Positions 1-9,639 of a DNA stretch of 64,000 nucleotides are shown piece after piece (within the stretch, counting starts at the first letter, position 1; every line of letters starts with the position of its first letter). The position numbers were made by a program, and so were the translations under genes. Below the pieces are notes generated by a model. The model was not told where the DNA came from and searched no databases. It was given only the letters and a program-made list of their open reading frames with translations. The stretch comes from Bacteroidota bacterium (GTDB taxonomy: Bacteria; Bacteroidota; Bacteroidia; Bacteroidales; Paludibacteraceae): NCBI GenBank assembly GCA_023391625.1, contig JAEWAN010000034.1, forward strand, positions 620,001 to 684,000, in the 5' to 3' direction.

Positions 1-772
1 CGTCAAACCCCCATTCCCCACGTAATATATCATTAAGCAAATACTGGTTATGGCAACACCATTGACCTTTATAGCGATTATAAGCACCCATTATAGTCCA
101 CGTTCCACCTTCTTTTACTGCAGCTTCAAACGCAGGCAGATAAATCTCATACAACGCACGGTCACTCACATTAACATTCACCGTATGCCGGGCGATTTCC
201 TGATTATTTAAAGCAAAATGCTTCACACATGTAGCCACTCCGTTAGACTGCACTCCTTGTATATAAGGAACTACCATTTGTCCGGCCAGATACGGGTCTT
301 CGCCCATATATTCAAAATTACGGCCATTCAAAGGCGTACGGTAAATATTAACCCCAGGCCCCAATAGCACATTTTTATTTCTATAACGGGCTTCTTCACC
401 TATCGACTTTCCGTAAAGCAAAGACATATCCGGATTCCATGTTGCCGCCAGACATGTCAACGCCGGAAAAGCAATACAAGAATCATTTGTCCAACCAGCC
501 TGATCCCATTCATCCCATAATACCTCCGGGCGAATGCCATGAGGACCGTCTGTCATCCAGTTGTCCGGAATACCGAGACGAGGTACACCCGCAGAACTGA
601 ATTTTGACTGTGCATGACACAAAGCCACTTTCTCTTCCAGCGTCATCCTGGAAAGAGCATCTTCCACCCGTTCCTCAATCGGCTTTGAACTATCCTGATA
701 AACGGGCACTTCCTGTGCCTTAACCCCCAGAAACAAAATAACTGCTACCAGTAAACTGACTGTCTTTTTCAT
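1..772 (-). CDS. Glycoside hydrolase family 3 beta-glucosidase, N-terminal part (cut by window edge)
   Basis: Minus-strand frame opens with an ATG at 772 and stays open to the window edge (257 codons). It begins with a signal peptide (MKKTVSLLVAVILFLGVKAQ) and reads as the N-terminal TIM barrel of GH3: DGPHGIRPE, ATWNPD, GEEARYRNKNVLLGPGVNIY, GRNFEYMGEDPYLAG, CVKHFALNNQE and finally NDILRGEWGFD. In GH3 enzymes the last motif sits just before the SDW segment with the catalytic aspartate, which therefore lies outside the window. The family removes terminal beta-linked glucose from oligosaccharides, and the peptide predicts periplasmic export. It starts 35 bp after the OmpA-like gene and is probably the last visible member of the operon starting at 9301. 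It is a different subtype from the GH3 at 25406-27643, so the locus has two GH3 enzymes. Confidence 0.9.
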   Translation of the reverse strand, partial: MKKTVSLLVAVILFLGVKAQEVPVYQDSSKPIEERVEDALSRMTLEEKVALCHAQSKFSSAGVPRLGIPDNWMTDGPHGIRPEVLWDEWDQAGWTNDSCIAFPALTCLAATWNPDMSLLYGKSIGEEARYRNKNVLLGPGVNIYRTPLNGRNFEYMGEDPYLAGQMVVPYIQGVQSNGVATCVKHFALNNQEIARHTVNVNVSDRALYEIYLPAFEAAVKEGGTWTIMGAYNRYKGQWCCHNQYLLNDILRGEWGFD

Positions 773-807
773 TCTTATTGATATTTTAATATAATCTCTC
801 TAATAAA

Positions 808-2577
808 TTAATTTTTTGGGGTGTCAAGTATTCTAAATTCCACCCGACGATTCTGTTGACGCCCTTCTTCCGTATCATTCATTGTTATCGGTTGCGTATC
901 GCCCTTACCATCATAACTCAAACGTGCGGGATCAATACCTTTTTCCACCAAACGGTTGTAAACAGCCAAAGCACGTTCTCTTGAAAGATTCAAATTATAC
1001 GATGCACTACCCACGTTATCCGTATGCCCGGTTATTTCAATATGAAGTTCCGGATTGTTAGTCAAAAGCTCAGCCAATTCGTCCAACGATTTTTCCGACT
1101 CCGGAATTATATTGGCTGTACCAAACTCAAACAATAAATCCTGCAATACCATAGGTTTTTCCTTAGGTACCGGCTGCAATGCCAGATATAAAGTATCCGT
1201 ACCCGTATGATTAACCACTTCCTGTTTGTAGAAATAGCCATCAGCTACAGCAGATACCTGATACCTGCCACTCCTTATCGAATTACCATACATACCGGTA
1301 AGCGGATCAGTATTTCCTTTCAATGTCTGTGTGTTGCCCGGCATTACAGCACTCACTGTTATTTCAGCTCCCAAGTTCCGGCGGGTTTCCTGATCATATA
1401 CTTGTACGTATAGCACAGGTATAGGCGTCATAGGCACGAGGATAGTGTCAGACTTGATATGTCTGATATATTTCCGGTAATTTACGTATCCATCGGCCTC
1501 TGCTGTAATCTGGTAACGTGTATGTCTTAAATCCGGAGACATAACTACCCCATCAGCATCTGTACGCTGCTTAAATATCTTTTCTTTTTTACCGGTAGTC
1601 ATACTTAGCTCAACTTCTGCATCCACTACCTGATTAGTTTTTGAATCAACTACACGGGCATAAAAATCGGATTTAGATGGCAATGAAGACGGAGGAGGAG
1701 TTTTTCCAGGTAAAGAAAAAAGTACCGTAAACTTCAGCCCTACGATCCAGTTTCCCAAACGTTTATCTTTCGCTAAACTGGATGACAGTAAACTATTCAC
1801 AGAAACATCAGCGGGATTGTCGCGGGGTTCTGTCAGAATGCTGTTATCCGTATTTCCTTTATTCAAATTCATTAAACCACAATCAGCAAAAATGCTTGCC
1901 CTGTAAGAAGGCCCCACACGGCGCTCGCCGCTGAATGTGCCCATCCATTCATCCAGGTAAAGCCCGAACTCCAACGTAGGGGCCACATTAAAACCGACAT
2001 CAAACTTACCCTTATCATTAAAAGGATACTGCCCGGAGCCATGCCCTGCATTCTGAATAATATCTATAAACTGACTGTCTTCAATGGATATGTTGAGTGA
2101 AGAATTGGTTTTATAATTACTGAATATACCTAATCCTACTTTAGCTCCCGCCAAAAAATAATATCGATTAAAACGATAACCTACCTGAATAGGAATATTC
2201 ACAAAACCGACCTGATGCTTTTCTTTATATTCGGAAAAAGTGTATTTGTAAGTTATCTCATGATCTGCGATAGGAAGGTAAAGATAATTCCGGTTTTCCT
2301 GGTAGCCATTCAGCTTTGTAGAAGAATTCAGGTATTGAAACTCAACCCCTGCAAGAAAAAGCACCTGATTAATATTCAATTCATATCCAACGCCAAGTTC
2401 CGCCCCTAATCCACCAGGCACCTTACTCCCCTCAATACCATGATACAGAGAACTGTAACCGGCACCTCCCCATACATCTATGAAGGATTTATTCTGACCC
2501 TGAATTACAACTAAAGCCGGAAGTAAACAGACACCCAGTAAAAACGACCTGAATTTTATGTTTTTCATGCTTTTCAT
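808..2577 (-). CDS. OmpA-family outer-membrane protein: N-terminal barrel, two carboxypeptidase-regulatory-like domains, OmpA peptidoglycan-binding domain
   Basis: 589 residues with a signal peptide ending near residue 28. Residues about 30-290 are rich in alternating aromatic/polar strands with glycine turns, as in a PorT/OMP_b-brl type small outer-membrane barrel. Residues about 305-470 hold two repeats starting FYARVVDSKTNQ and LYVQVYDQETRR, each containing a YQ[IV][TS]A.ADGY motif typical of carboxypeptidase-regulatory-like beta-sandwiches. Residues about 475-589 are an OmpA C-terminal domain: LLFEFGTANI, ITGHTDNVGS, NLSRERALAVYNRL and NRRVEF. The OmpA domain should hold the protein to peptidoglycan while the barrel sits in the outer membrane. 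It lies downstream of two large T9SS proteins, so a role in anchoring or presenting them is a reasonable inference, but not shown. Confidence 0.85.
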   Translation of the reverse strand: MKSMKNIKFRSFLLGVCLLPALVVIQGQNKSFIDVWGGAGYSSLYHGIEGSKVPGGLGAELGVGYELNINQVLFLAGVEFQYLNSSTKLNGYQENRNYLYLPIADHEITYKYTFSEYKEKHQVGFVNIPIQVGYRFNRYYFLAGAKVGLGIFSNYKTNSSLNISIEDSQFIDIIQNAGHGSGQYPFNDKGKFDVGFNVAPTLEFGLYLDEWMGTFSGERRVGPSYRASIFADCGLMNLNKGNTDNSILTEPRDNPADVSVNSLLSSSLAKDKRLGNWIVGLKFTVLFSLPGKTPPPSSLPSKSDFYARVVDSKTNQVVDAEVELSMTTGKKEKIFKQRTDADGVVMSPDLRHTRYQITAEADGYVNYRKYIRHIKSDTILVPMTPIPVLYVQVYDQETRRNLGAEITVSAVMPGNTQTLKGNTDPLTGMYGNSIRSGRYQVSAVADGYFYKQEVVNHTGTDTLYLALQPVPKEKPMVLQDLLFEFGTANIIPESEKSLDELAELLTNNPELHIEITGHTDNVGSASYNLNLSRERALAVYNRLVEKGIDPARLSYDGKGDTQPITMNDTEEGRQQNRRVEFRILDTPKN

Positions 2578-2732
2578 ATTCTTAATTTATATAAACATTA
2601 CAACCGAATTCCTCCGAACAGTTCCCAAAAAGTTGTGGAAACTTCTCTAAACACAAGCATCAACAGATTTACGGTAATAGATGCGGTTATTCCAATTTAT
2701 CTTTTTTTCAACAAAGATTTTTCAATTTACGT

Positions 2733-5700
2733 TTACCTGACATTGATTATATGCTGCTCATTCTTTTTACCGCTTGTAATACTTAGAATAAACAGCCCTT
2801 TCATATCCGGCACTTTAATTACAGGACTGGTCTTGCTAATATGCTGAACTGAAAACAACGCTCCCCCTACGGTGAAAAAAGAAGCGGTTCCCGGTGCTGT
2901 TATATCATCCAAAGTAATAAGCTGTAATGATGTGACCACAGTAGGAAACGGTTTTTCATCCGTCTTTTTCTCCGGAGTAAAATCACAGGTAAATAGTTTC
3001 ACTCCATCATTCCGCACCAATAAAGCACTGTATAGATCATCCGGATTAAATTCCGAATCCTTTAAATACAAATAAGAATGGTTTTCTCCCTTGATGGGTT
3101 CTCCATTCTTATACCACTGGTAAGAAATAAAATAATAACCACCGTTATAGTCCTCATTATACAATACGAGTACATCGTTCCACTTCTGCTTCAATATCTT
3201 ATCCGGATTATATTTTACGGTTATTTCTATAGGCAATCTGGATGTTTCAGTACCTGCTACCGTATCAAAAAACTGGATTTCAGCATGGTATACATCGGGC
3301 ACTACATTCATCGGCACAGATAAGATCAAATCTCCCGATAAAGCCTCCCCTGTTTTATCCACAAATCCACCTTGCTGCGCTTTGTTATCATAATAAACAC
3401 TGTAAGTATCCGGTTCTCCATCAATCACCGAATAATCAATGTAAATATCCGGTTCTCCATCACAAATTTCCGTTTCCAACGGTATTTGTACCTCCAGTTT
3501 ATCTACTTCTAAAATACTCACCGTAAAACGATCTGTCTCAACACAAGAGCCATTGGTCACTTCCACAGAATATTCTCCCGGCTCTGTTACGGTTATTTCT
3601 CTTTCATTGCCTATCACACTTCCATCCGGAGCATACCAGCAATAAGAAACATAAGGAATATCATTCTCCATGATTCCTGCATCCAAACGGGCTTCTCCCG
3701 AAACGAGATAAGCATCTCCTGTTATAACCGGCTTTGTTATTACATTCAAATCAACATGAACCGTATCAGTTACTTCAAACAATGGAGAAAAATAAACATC
3801 ATCAATACAAACAACAGATCCGGCGGGAACACCTTCGGCTGTTTCAATACTTATATCAACGGACGAACGCGAACCACTGTTCCATATACATGAAAAATGC
3901 TGCCAATAATCCGGTAGTTCCTTTGTTCCGGGATCAATAGACACAGAATGCGGAGGAGTGATAATATTACTTACTGGCTGACCGTTTATTTTCAGTTGTA
4001 AGCTGGATTGTTGACCAGATTCTGTCGGTGTAACCAACCAGGCCGAAAATTCATACTGCATATTACGTTCCAGATCCACTCTTCGGGTCCATACTTTTTG
4101 ATTAGGCACTCCGGCACACTTCACAAGCATATAATTTCCGGAACCTAATTTACCTGTTGTATGATCATATACATTATTCAAGCCCTGAACTATTTTACTG
4201 GCATTAGGGGTTATCGTATAACTTCCACTTGTCGCCAATGAAGACGATTCCGGGTAATCCGAACCGAAATCCTGATTACCTAACTGAAAATCTCCATTAA
4301 AAAACAGATTTTCCCCTACCCTGAAATTATTCACTGTATAATGAGTTTTTTCATCCGGAGAAACTGAAATTGTTTTCGTATTCCCCAACAATTCTCCATC
4401 CCTTGATTTCCAAATATACGGTGCATACCCTCGTGCTGTCAGCTCAAGAAAATCATCTTTACATACACTATCATTATAAGCCTCCGGTTTAATCACATGC
4501 ACCACTACATTAAACGAAAACTCAATAGGACATCCTTCTTTATGCGTAGCTTCTACCCTATATATACCAGCTGTACTTTCAGTAGCAGTAAATACAAGTT
4601 CATCCTGTTTCACCCGACTGCCGTCAGGTCTAATCCAGACGATATCCTCAAATGCCGCATTATCAAGCAACGACAGTTCAACGGTTTCCCCTATCTGATA
4701 ATAAGATTTGGAGGTCCGTGGAAAAAGAGAAGCCGTATTATAATCAGAAAAATATCCGTAAGAAAACGTTCCATCACCGGAGTCAAGGATAGCTGCATGA
4801 AAAGGAACCGAATCATTTTTAATCCGTATGATCCCACCCACGCTTGCCACCGGTTCACTACAATATGACCAAAGCGGATCTGAAGGCACTGGAGTAAAAT
4901 TCAACTGATTGCTTTTAACTCCATTCACAGAGAAATAAGATATATACTCTGTTTTCACCAAAAGATTAACGATAGGTTGGGAAAAAGCCTGACGATAAAC
5001 AATTTCCGAAGATCCGGTACAAGTGATTTTAGGTAACATCGTTCCCCCGAACTCACTATTATAACTTGTCAGCTGAAAAACAAGAAATTTTTTATTTTCA
5101 CCGGACGTGATCAAGGTAGCTTTATCCACTAAATCCATAGTGAAAACACTTCCCGGATTAATTGTTTGTTTTAGTACGTTGTTTATATATATTTTTGTAT
5201 TCGATTCAATAGCAAAGACATATATCCGTTCCACATTACCGGTATTTTTTATCGCTACATAACTATCGCCCGCCAAATCCACCGGAACCAGCTGATCGCC
5301 CACTAAGTCCTGCTGACCGTACCTATCTACCGAATCATCTGTCGAATTAACGGCGATCGGTTTTGTCGCCGTAATTCTGGTATTTTGCAGATGATCGCCT
5401 GCCGATGACCCTACAGCTCCTATGGCATAGGCTTCTCCACGATTTAAAGTTATAGAGAAAGTTCCGGGAGTAGGACGGTTCAAAGTCGGCACCAAGGTCG
5501 TAATATTGACCTGCGTATCGTCCTCCGTTGCCACTATTTCTATGGATGACCGACCTCTTAGACCATTGCCGAAAGAATTCTGCATAGGAACTATAAATTC
5601 TTTACCCAAAGCATTGCGCCCTTTCATCGTATATATTTCGCTGTTTTTATATGTTTGTGCATAATATGCACTAACAGGCACATCGGAAGTAATTAAAAAT

Positions 5701-6020
5701 CCAAAAGGAAGTACGCCGCGCCGGGGACCTATTTCAACAATACCTCTTGCCCGGTAAGATTTTAAATATAAAACTTTATAACTATTGGCCGGTATTGATA
5801 TTTTTATCGGCTCCAGATAATCCGGATCAGAAGGGTCTGTAATGGCAGGCTGCGACACAACAATATTAGCCGGCTGTTCAAAGGAGGCAAAACAAAACTG
5901 GATAGAGTCTGGCACATGATCTGTTGTCAGCTCCGGCACTGCAAACCAAAATTCAGTATCTATCTGGGAATATACCCCTACTGAAATCAATAACATCAAT
6001 AATAATACTGTCTTTTTCAT
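2733..6020 (-). CDS. Large T9SS surface protein with IgGFc-binding-like N-terminus, Ig-like domains and a CBM4/9-like domain (paralogue 1)
   Basis: 1095 residues with signal peptide MKKTVLLLMLLISVGVYS followed by QIDTEFWFAVPELTTDH. The EFWFA start and the region to about residue 430 resemble the IgGFc-binding-protein N-terminal domain common in Bacteroidota surface proteins (VATEDDTQV, NSTDDSVD, LVGDQLVP). Next come an Ig/PKD-like segment (about 440-510), a galactose-binding/CBM4_9-like segment beginning FNGDFQLGNQDFGSDY and ending VCIDDVYFSPL (about 570-745), and further Ig-like segments. The C-terminus (MKGLFILSITSG...HIINVR) matches a type A T9SS sorting domain. It is 35 bp downstream of a paralogue of almost the same length and layout, and belongs to the unit driven from 9388-9464. 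Likely a cell-surface glycan-binding or adhesin protein; no enzyme motif is visible. Confidence 0.75.
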   Translation of the reverse strand: MKKTVLLLMLLISVGVYSQIDTEFWFAVPELTTDHVPDSIQFCFASFEQPANIVVSQPAITDPSDPDYLEPIKISIPANSYKVLYLKSYRARGIVEIGPRRGVLPFGFLITSDVPVSAYYAQTYKNSEIYTMKGRNALGKEFIVPMQNSFGNGLRGRSSIEIVATEDDTQVNITTLVPTLNRPTPGTFSITLNRGEAYAIGAVGSSAGDHLQNTRITATKPIAVNSTDDSVDRYGQQDLVGDQLVPVDLAGDSYVAIKNTGNVERIYVFAIESNTKIYINNVLKQTINPGSVFTMDLVDKATLITSGENKKFLVFQLTSYNSEFGGTMLPKITCTGSSEIVYRQAFSQPIVNLLVKTEYISYFSVNGVKSNQLNFTPVPSDPLWSYCSEPVASVGGIIRIKNDSVPFHAAILDSGDGTFSYGYFSDYNTASLFPRTSKSYYQIGETVELSLLDNAAFEDIVWIRPDGSRVKQDELVFTATESTAGIYRVEATHKEGCPIEFSFNVVVHVIKPEAYNDSVCKDDFLELTARGYAPYIWKSRDGELLGNTKTISVSPDEKTHYTVNNFRVGENLFFNGDFQLGNQDFGSDYPESSSLATSGSYTITPNASKIVQGLNNVYDHTTGKLGSGNYMLVKCAGVPNQKVWTRRVDLERNMQYEFSAWLVTPTESGQQSSLQLKINGQPVSNIITPPHSVSIDPGTKELPDYWQHFSCIWNSGSRSSVDISIETAEGVPAGSVVCIDDVYFSPLFEVTDTVHVDLNVITKPVITGDAYLVSGEARLDAGIMENDIPYVSYCWYAPDGSVIGNEREITVTEPGEYSVEVTNGSCVETDRFTVSILEVDKLEVQIPLETEICDGEPDIYIDYSVIDGEPDTYSVYYDNKAQQGGFVDKTGEALSGDLILSVPMNVVPDVYHAEIQFFDTVAGTETSRLPIEITVKYNPDKILKQKWNDVLVLYNEDYNGGYYFISYQWYKNGEPIKGENHSYLYLKDSEFNPDDLYSALLVRNDGVKLFTCDFTPEKKTDEKPFPTVVTSLQLITLDDITAPGTASFFTVGGALFSVQHISKTSPVIKVPDMKGLFILSITSGKKNEQHIINVR

Positions 6021-6055
6021 GGTTCCTGGATTCGTTTGAATTCATAAATAAAGTT

Positions 6056-9000
6056 CTATTTCACCAAGATCTTATGCGATCTGCTTTCCCCTTCTAGACT
6101 GATGTTCAACAAATAGAGTCCTTGCTGAACCGGCATCCTTACTGATTGGTTCTGCCCCCCTATATCCTGCCGGCACATAATCTGCCCTAAATTATTAAGA
6201 ACAACGGCAGTACCGGATAAACCGTCCGTATTCAAATCTATAACCTGTGCCGGAACAACCACTGTCGGAACGTCCTTACCATCCCCTATTTTTTCCGGAT
6301 AAAAATCACAGGTAAATATCTTTACTCCATCATCACGGGTCAATAATACACTGTATGAATCGTTTTCTTTAAAATAATCCTTTTCATAAATATAAGAAGT
6401 AACGCAACCCGGCATAGGGACACCATTCTTATACCACTGATATTCCGTGAATATATAACCGCCGTTATAGGTCGCATTTTTTACTCCTAACACATCATTC
6501 CAACGTTGCGCCAATATATCTTTGGAATAACGAATTGTAAACTCTATCGGAATTTCATTGCTATCCCCGCATTTCTCGTCCGTTAAAATCAAAGTAGCCT
6601 GATAAACATCCGGACGTACATTAAATGGAATATTTACTATAATTTGATCACCGGAAATAAGTAAGTCCCCATTATCTATAAAACCGGCTTCCTTGGCTTT
6701 TTCGTCAAAAGTAACCCCACACATACCTAATTCTCCGGATACAGCTGTATATGATATACCAAATTCCATATCCCCGGAACATATCTGAGGAATATCTCCT
6801 AAAGTAAATTCCACCTTTTCTGCCGGTAAAACCGTAAATGAAGCACTGCCTTCACAAGTCCCCATTTTCACAGTAACAGAATAAACACCTGCTTCTGTTA
6901 CAGTTATCGTTTGTGATGTTTCCCCCGTATTCCACTCATACGACTCAAAACCATCGTTTGCTGTTAAAGTAGCCGTACCCTTACACAGCTGGGAATCTCC
7001 GGAAATTTCCGGTTCCAAAAATTCCAAAAGCGTCACATGGAAAGTATCAACAACCTGTAATAAAGGAGAAAAGCCGATGTCATCGATACAAACGATACTT
7101 CCGCCCGGAGTGCTTGGAACCGTTATTATAGAAACAGTAGCCGAGGACTCGTCGCAAATCCATTCGTAATTAAAGAAATTCCACTGTTCGTTATTCTGGA
7201 TAACAAATATATTACTGATAACATCATTTATTTTATATCTCAATTTAAGGGGGACATCATTCTTCTTTGCCGCGGTAAACCAGGCTGACAGTTCATACCG
7301 CGTACCCGGAACAAGATTGCTAATGTTCTGTTGCCAAACAACAGCTTCTCCTGCATTCACATGGGTCATAAACTGATTTCCATCATTCTCCGTATGCTCC
7401 TCAATATCATAAAGTCCGGAACCATATTGTTTTGGGTTTCCTCCAACCACATAACTTCCCGGAGAGTCCAAAGCTCCAGAGCCTGTACCTCCATACGTAT
7501 AATCCGATTTGAAATCACGGGATTCTTCTGTAAAATCTCCATTAACAACTCGGCTATCACCCCTTTTATAGTTCTTTACCGTATATTCGCTATCGGCATC
7601 AGGTGTAACCGTTATCTGTTTTGTTCCTGGCTGTCCTTCCGGTTTCCATTCATATTCCCCATTGACATCTCCCAAGCCGTCAGATTCCAAAACCACCGGA
7701 TCACCGGCACAAGCCACAATTTCCGTTCGCCCTGCCTGTTGCAGTATATTTACATAAAATGTATCCGGAGACACTTCACAACCATCTTTATGATTGGCTT
7801 CCACAATATACATACCGGCATCGGCTGCCGTCACATCATTAAGTACCGGCGAAGCTTCGCCTACCCCAAAAACGCCCCTCGGGCCTGTCCATTTTATATC
7901 TGTTAAAGTAGAAGCCTCGAACAAAGAAAACCTGATACTTTCACCTTCCATATAATAAGACTGGTTAGTGGTAAACTGTAGCGGGATATTACCATAATTG
8001 GAGAAATAACCATAAGAGCATGTTCCACCTTTATAATCAAATACTCCTAAATGGAAAGTACCTAAAGAATTTTTAATCTTAACATGCTCATCACCGGGTA
8101 TTTCCGCTACGGTATAAGACCATGACGGATCACCAGGTACAGGAATAAACATACTTTCGGAAATAACGCGTTCCGAACCGTTCACTGTAAACGCTCCTAT
8201 ATTTTCAGTACGTGTCAAGACCGTCACTTCTATCTGATCTCCCAACGTTCTTTTATACGATACTTCCGAAGAACCGGAACAATCCAGATTCGGCAATATA
8301 CTGCCCCCGAGCTCTCCACCGCTTGCTGTAAGCTGAAAAAGAATAAAGGGTTTCTCATCTTTCGTATAAAATGATGTACCGGAGTTCTTCTGTAAAGCAC
8401 AACCGAATTCTTCACCCGGATCTAAAGTAACCAATTCTCTTTCTCCGTCGTTATCATAAATATATACAGTCGTATTTTCCTGTACTGCTGATATAAATGC
8501 ATACTCATGGTTACTTAAATTAGATACTGCGATATATTTACTTGCAATCAACCTCTCCGGTACCAACTGGTCTCCCACCAAATCTTTATCTCCCCAGTTA
8601 TTCTTGTCGTATGTAGTAGCAGAGTCGTCAGTAGTATTTACGGCAATAGGTTTGTCAGATATAATTTTAGTATTATGCAAATGGTTGGCACCCGTGGTAT
8701 TTTTATCTGCCGACCTGATGGCATAAGACTGTCCCCTATTTAATAGAGGCACTGTAATAGTACCAGGCACAGCAGAAACATTAGTCGGTACACGGGTAAT
8801 GATTGTAACAGAAGTATTATCTTCTGTTGCCACAATTTCTATCGAAGAATATCCATTCTCCTTACATTCATAATTAAATTGCATAGGAACGGTAAACTCG
8901 TTCCCCAAAGCATTTTTTCCTTTTAGAGTGTATATCTCACTATTTTGCGATGTTGCAGCATAATAAACCGTTACCGGATTGGTTGAAGTAATATAAAATC

Positions 9001-9301
9001 CCGTATTCTGCACCTGTCCGTTAGCCACAGTTTCCACTTTTTTCAAATGATTCTTCAAAGAAAAGGTATAAAACTCATGGGCTCCCATAGTGCGGGTTAC
9101 CGGATTGAAATTAGGATTTGACGGTTGTGTTATTCGTATTACGGTAGGTTGTTCATAACTAACAAAGTTAAGCGATATAGCATCCTGGCTTTCATGATCG
9201 GCAGTCAAGTCCGGGCATGCAAACCAAAACTCCGTATCAATCTGAGCATACCCGCTCAAACAGAAAACAGATAGAAAAATGAATAGAAATGACTTTTTCA
9301 T
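6056..9301 (-). CDS. Large T9SS surface protein with IgGFc-binding-like N-terminus, Ig-like domains and a CBM4/9-like domain (paralogue 2)
   Basis: 1081 residues with signal peptide MKKSFLFIFLSVFCLSGYA followed by QIDTEFWFACPDLTADHE, nearly the same start as the next gene downstream. The N-terminal IgGFc-like region shows IEIVATEDNTSVT, NTTDDSAT and LVGDQLVPERL. Residues about 450-530 are Ig-like. A CBM4_9-like region runs from VNGDFTEESRDFKSDY to VCIDDIGFSPLL. Ig/PKD-like and spacer regions follow, and the C-terminus (GTAVVLNNLGQI...GLYLLNIS...HKILVK) is a T9SS type A sorting domain. It is the first gene of the third operon of the glucan locus: promoter and operator repeats lie about 90-160 bp upstream. 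Together with the downstream copy it looks like a tandem duplication that has since diverged. Binding to the glucan or to neighbouring cells is inferred from context. Confidence 0.75.
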   Translation of the reverse strand: MKKSFLFIFLSVFCLSGYAQIDTEFWFACPDLTADHESQDAISLNFVSYEQPTVIRITQPSNPNFNPVTRTMGAHEFYTFSLKNHLKKVETVANGQVQNTGFYITSTNPVTVYYAATSQNSEIYTLKGKNALGNEFTVPMQFNYECKENGYSSIEIVATEDNTSVTIITRVPTNVSAVPGTITVPLLNRGQSYAIRSADKNTTGANHLHNTKIISDKPIAVNTTDDSATTYDKNNWGDKDLVGDQLVPERLIASKYIAVSNLSNHEYAFISAVQENTTVYIYDNDGERELVTLDPGEEFGCALQKNSGTSFYTKDEKPFILFQLTASGGELGGSILPNLDCSGSSEVSYKRTLGDQIEVTVLTRTENIGAFTVNGSERVISESMFIPVPGDPSWSYTVAEIPGDEHVKIKNSLGTFHLGVFDYKGGTCSYGYFSNYGNIPLQFTTNQSYYMEGESIRFSLFEASTLTDIKWTGPRGVFGVGEASPVLNDVTAADAGMYIVEANHKDGCEVSPDTFYVNILQQAGRTEIVACAGDPVVLESDGLGDVNGEYEWKPEGQPGTKQITVTPDADSEYTVKNYKRGDSRVVNGDFTEESRDFKSDYTYGGTGSGALDSPGSYVVGGNPKQYGSGLYDIEEHTENDGNQFMTHVNAGEAVVWQQNISNLVPGTRYELSAWFTAAKKNDVPLKLRYKINDVISNIFVIQNNEQWNFFNYEWICDESSATVSIITVPSTPGGSIVCIDDIGFSPLLQVVDTFHVTLLEFLEPEISGDSQLCKGTATLTANDGFESYEWNTGETSQTITVTEAGVYSVTVKMGTCEGSASFTVLPAEKVEFTLGDIPQICSGDMEFGISYTAVSGELGMCGVTFDEKAKEAGFIDNGDLLISGDQIIVNIPFNVRPDVYQATLILTDEKCGDSNEIPIEFTIRYSKDILAQRWNDVLGVKNATYNGGYIFTEYQWYKNGVPMPGCVTSYIYEKDYFKENDSYSVLLTRDDGVKIFTCDFYPEKIGDGKDVPTVVVPAQVIDLNTDGLSGTAVVLNNLGQIMCRQDIGGQNQSVRMPVQQGLYLLNISLEGESRSHKILVK

Positions 9302-9319
9302 GTGATTAAATTTTTAAAG

Positions 9320-9348
9320 ATTGATATTGTTTCCTCAACAATATCAAT
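9320..9348 (-). promoter_or_regulatory. Perfect 12-bp stem-loop in the 5' leader of the T9SS paralogue-2 gene
   Basis: ATTGATATTGTT (9320-9331) and AACAATATCAAT (9337-9348) pair perfectly around a 5-nt loop. The hairpin lies 18 bp upstream of the ATG at 9301 and downstream of the predicted transcription start. It may protect the mRNA 5' end or affect translation; there is no U-run that would make it a normal terminator. Confidence 0.6.
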
Positions 9349-9387
9349 TCTTTTTAAGGTTAACGTTTCTGCCGCAATGGTATGTCA

Positions 9388-9464
9388 CAAATATAACAAC
9401 TACTCTTGTATTATCCGGAGAAAAACAACTCACAAAAACTCATAACACAACTCTACAAGAACTC
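9388..9464 (-). promoter_or_regulatory. Glucan-locus promoter/operator A: four phased TGAGTT-type repeats plus a -7 box
   Basis: On the plus strand AACTC occurs at 9427, 9437, 9449 and 9460 (spacings 10, 12 and 11 bp), that is GAGTT direct repeats on the transcribed strand. Thirty-three base pairs downstream lies TATATTTG (9395 to 9388), a match to the Bacteroidota -7 consensus TAnnTTTG. The same arrangement occurs before SusC (32 bp) and before the GH3 gene at 27643 (32 bp). Confidence 0.75.
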
Positions 9465-9639
9465 TACACCACGAACGTAATATTCTAATTATAAGACAAA
9501 TAAAATACAATCTGTATTTTTAACACCTAAACAAGTGCTCTTTTTCTCAAATACTTCTTTTCATAGGGAATAATCCGTCTTTTTTCCACCACAACCCTAC
9601 ACATAAACCCATGCAATACCGAGATTGAACAGTTCCTCC

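Larger units (their letters stand above)
9302..9639. other. 338-bp intergenic region: leader hairpin, promoter and operator of the T9SS/OmpA operon
   Basis: No gene is seen here. From right to left it holds the AT-rich 3' flank of the beta-helix enzyme gene (no clear terminator), four phased AACTC repeats (9427-9464), a minus-strand -7 box (9388-9395) and a stem-loop (9320-9348) in the leader of the 9301 gene. Confidence 0.7.

Noticed and set aside
1..772. Left GH3 gene as a truncated pseudogene
   Set aside because: The frame is open to the window edge with intact motifs, so the truncation is due to the window, not a mutation.
2635..2847. Small plus-strand frame in the gap between the OmpA-like and T9SS genes
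   Set aside because: It runs into the T9SS gene antisense and lacks a promoter; the 155-bp gap itself shows no clear feature.
7331..7906. 191-codon plus-strand open frame
   Set aside because: Antisense to the well-supported T9SS paralogue 2; low-complexity translation without family motifs.
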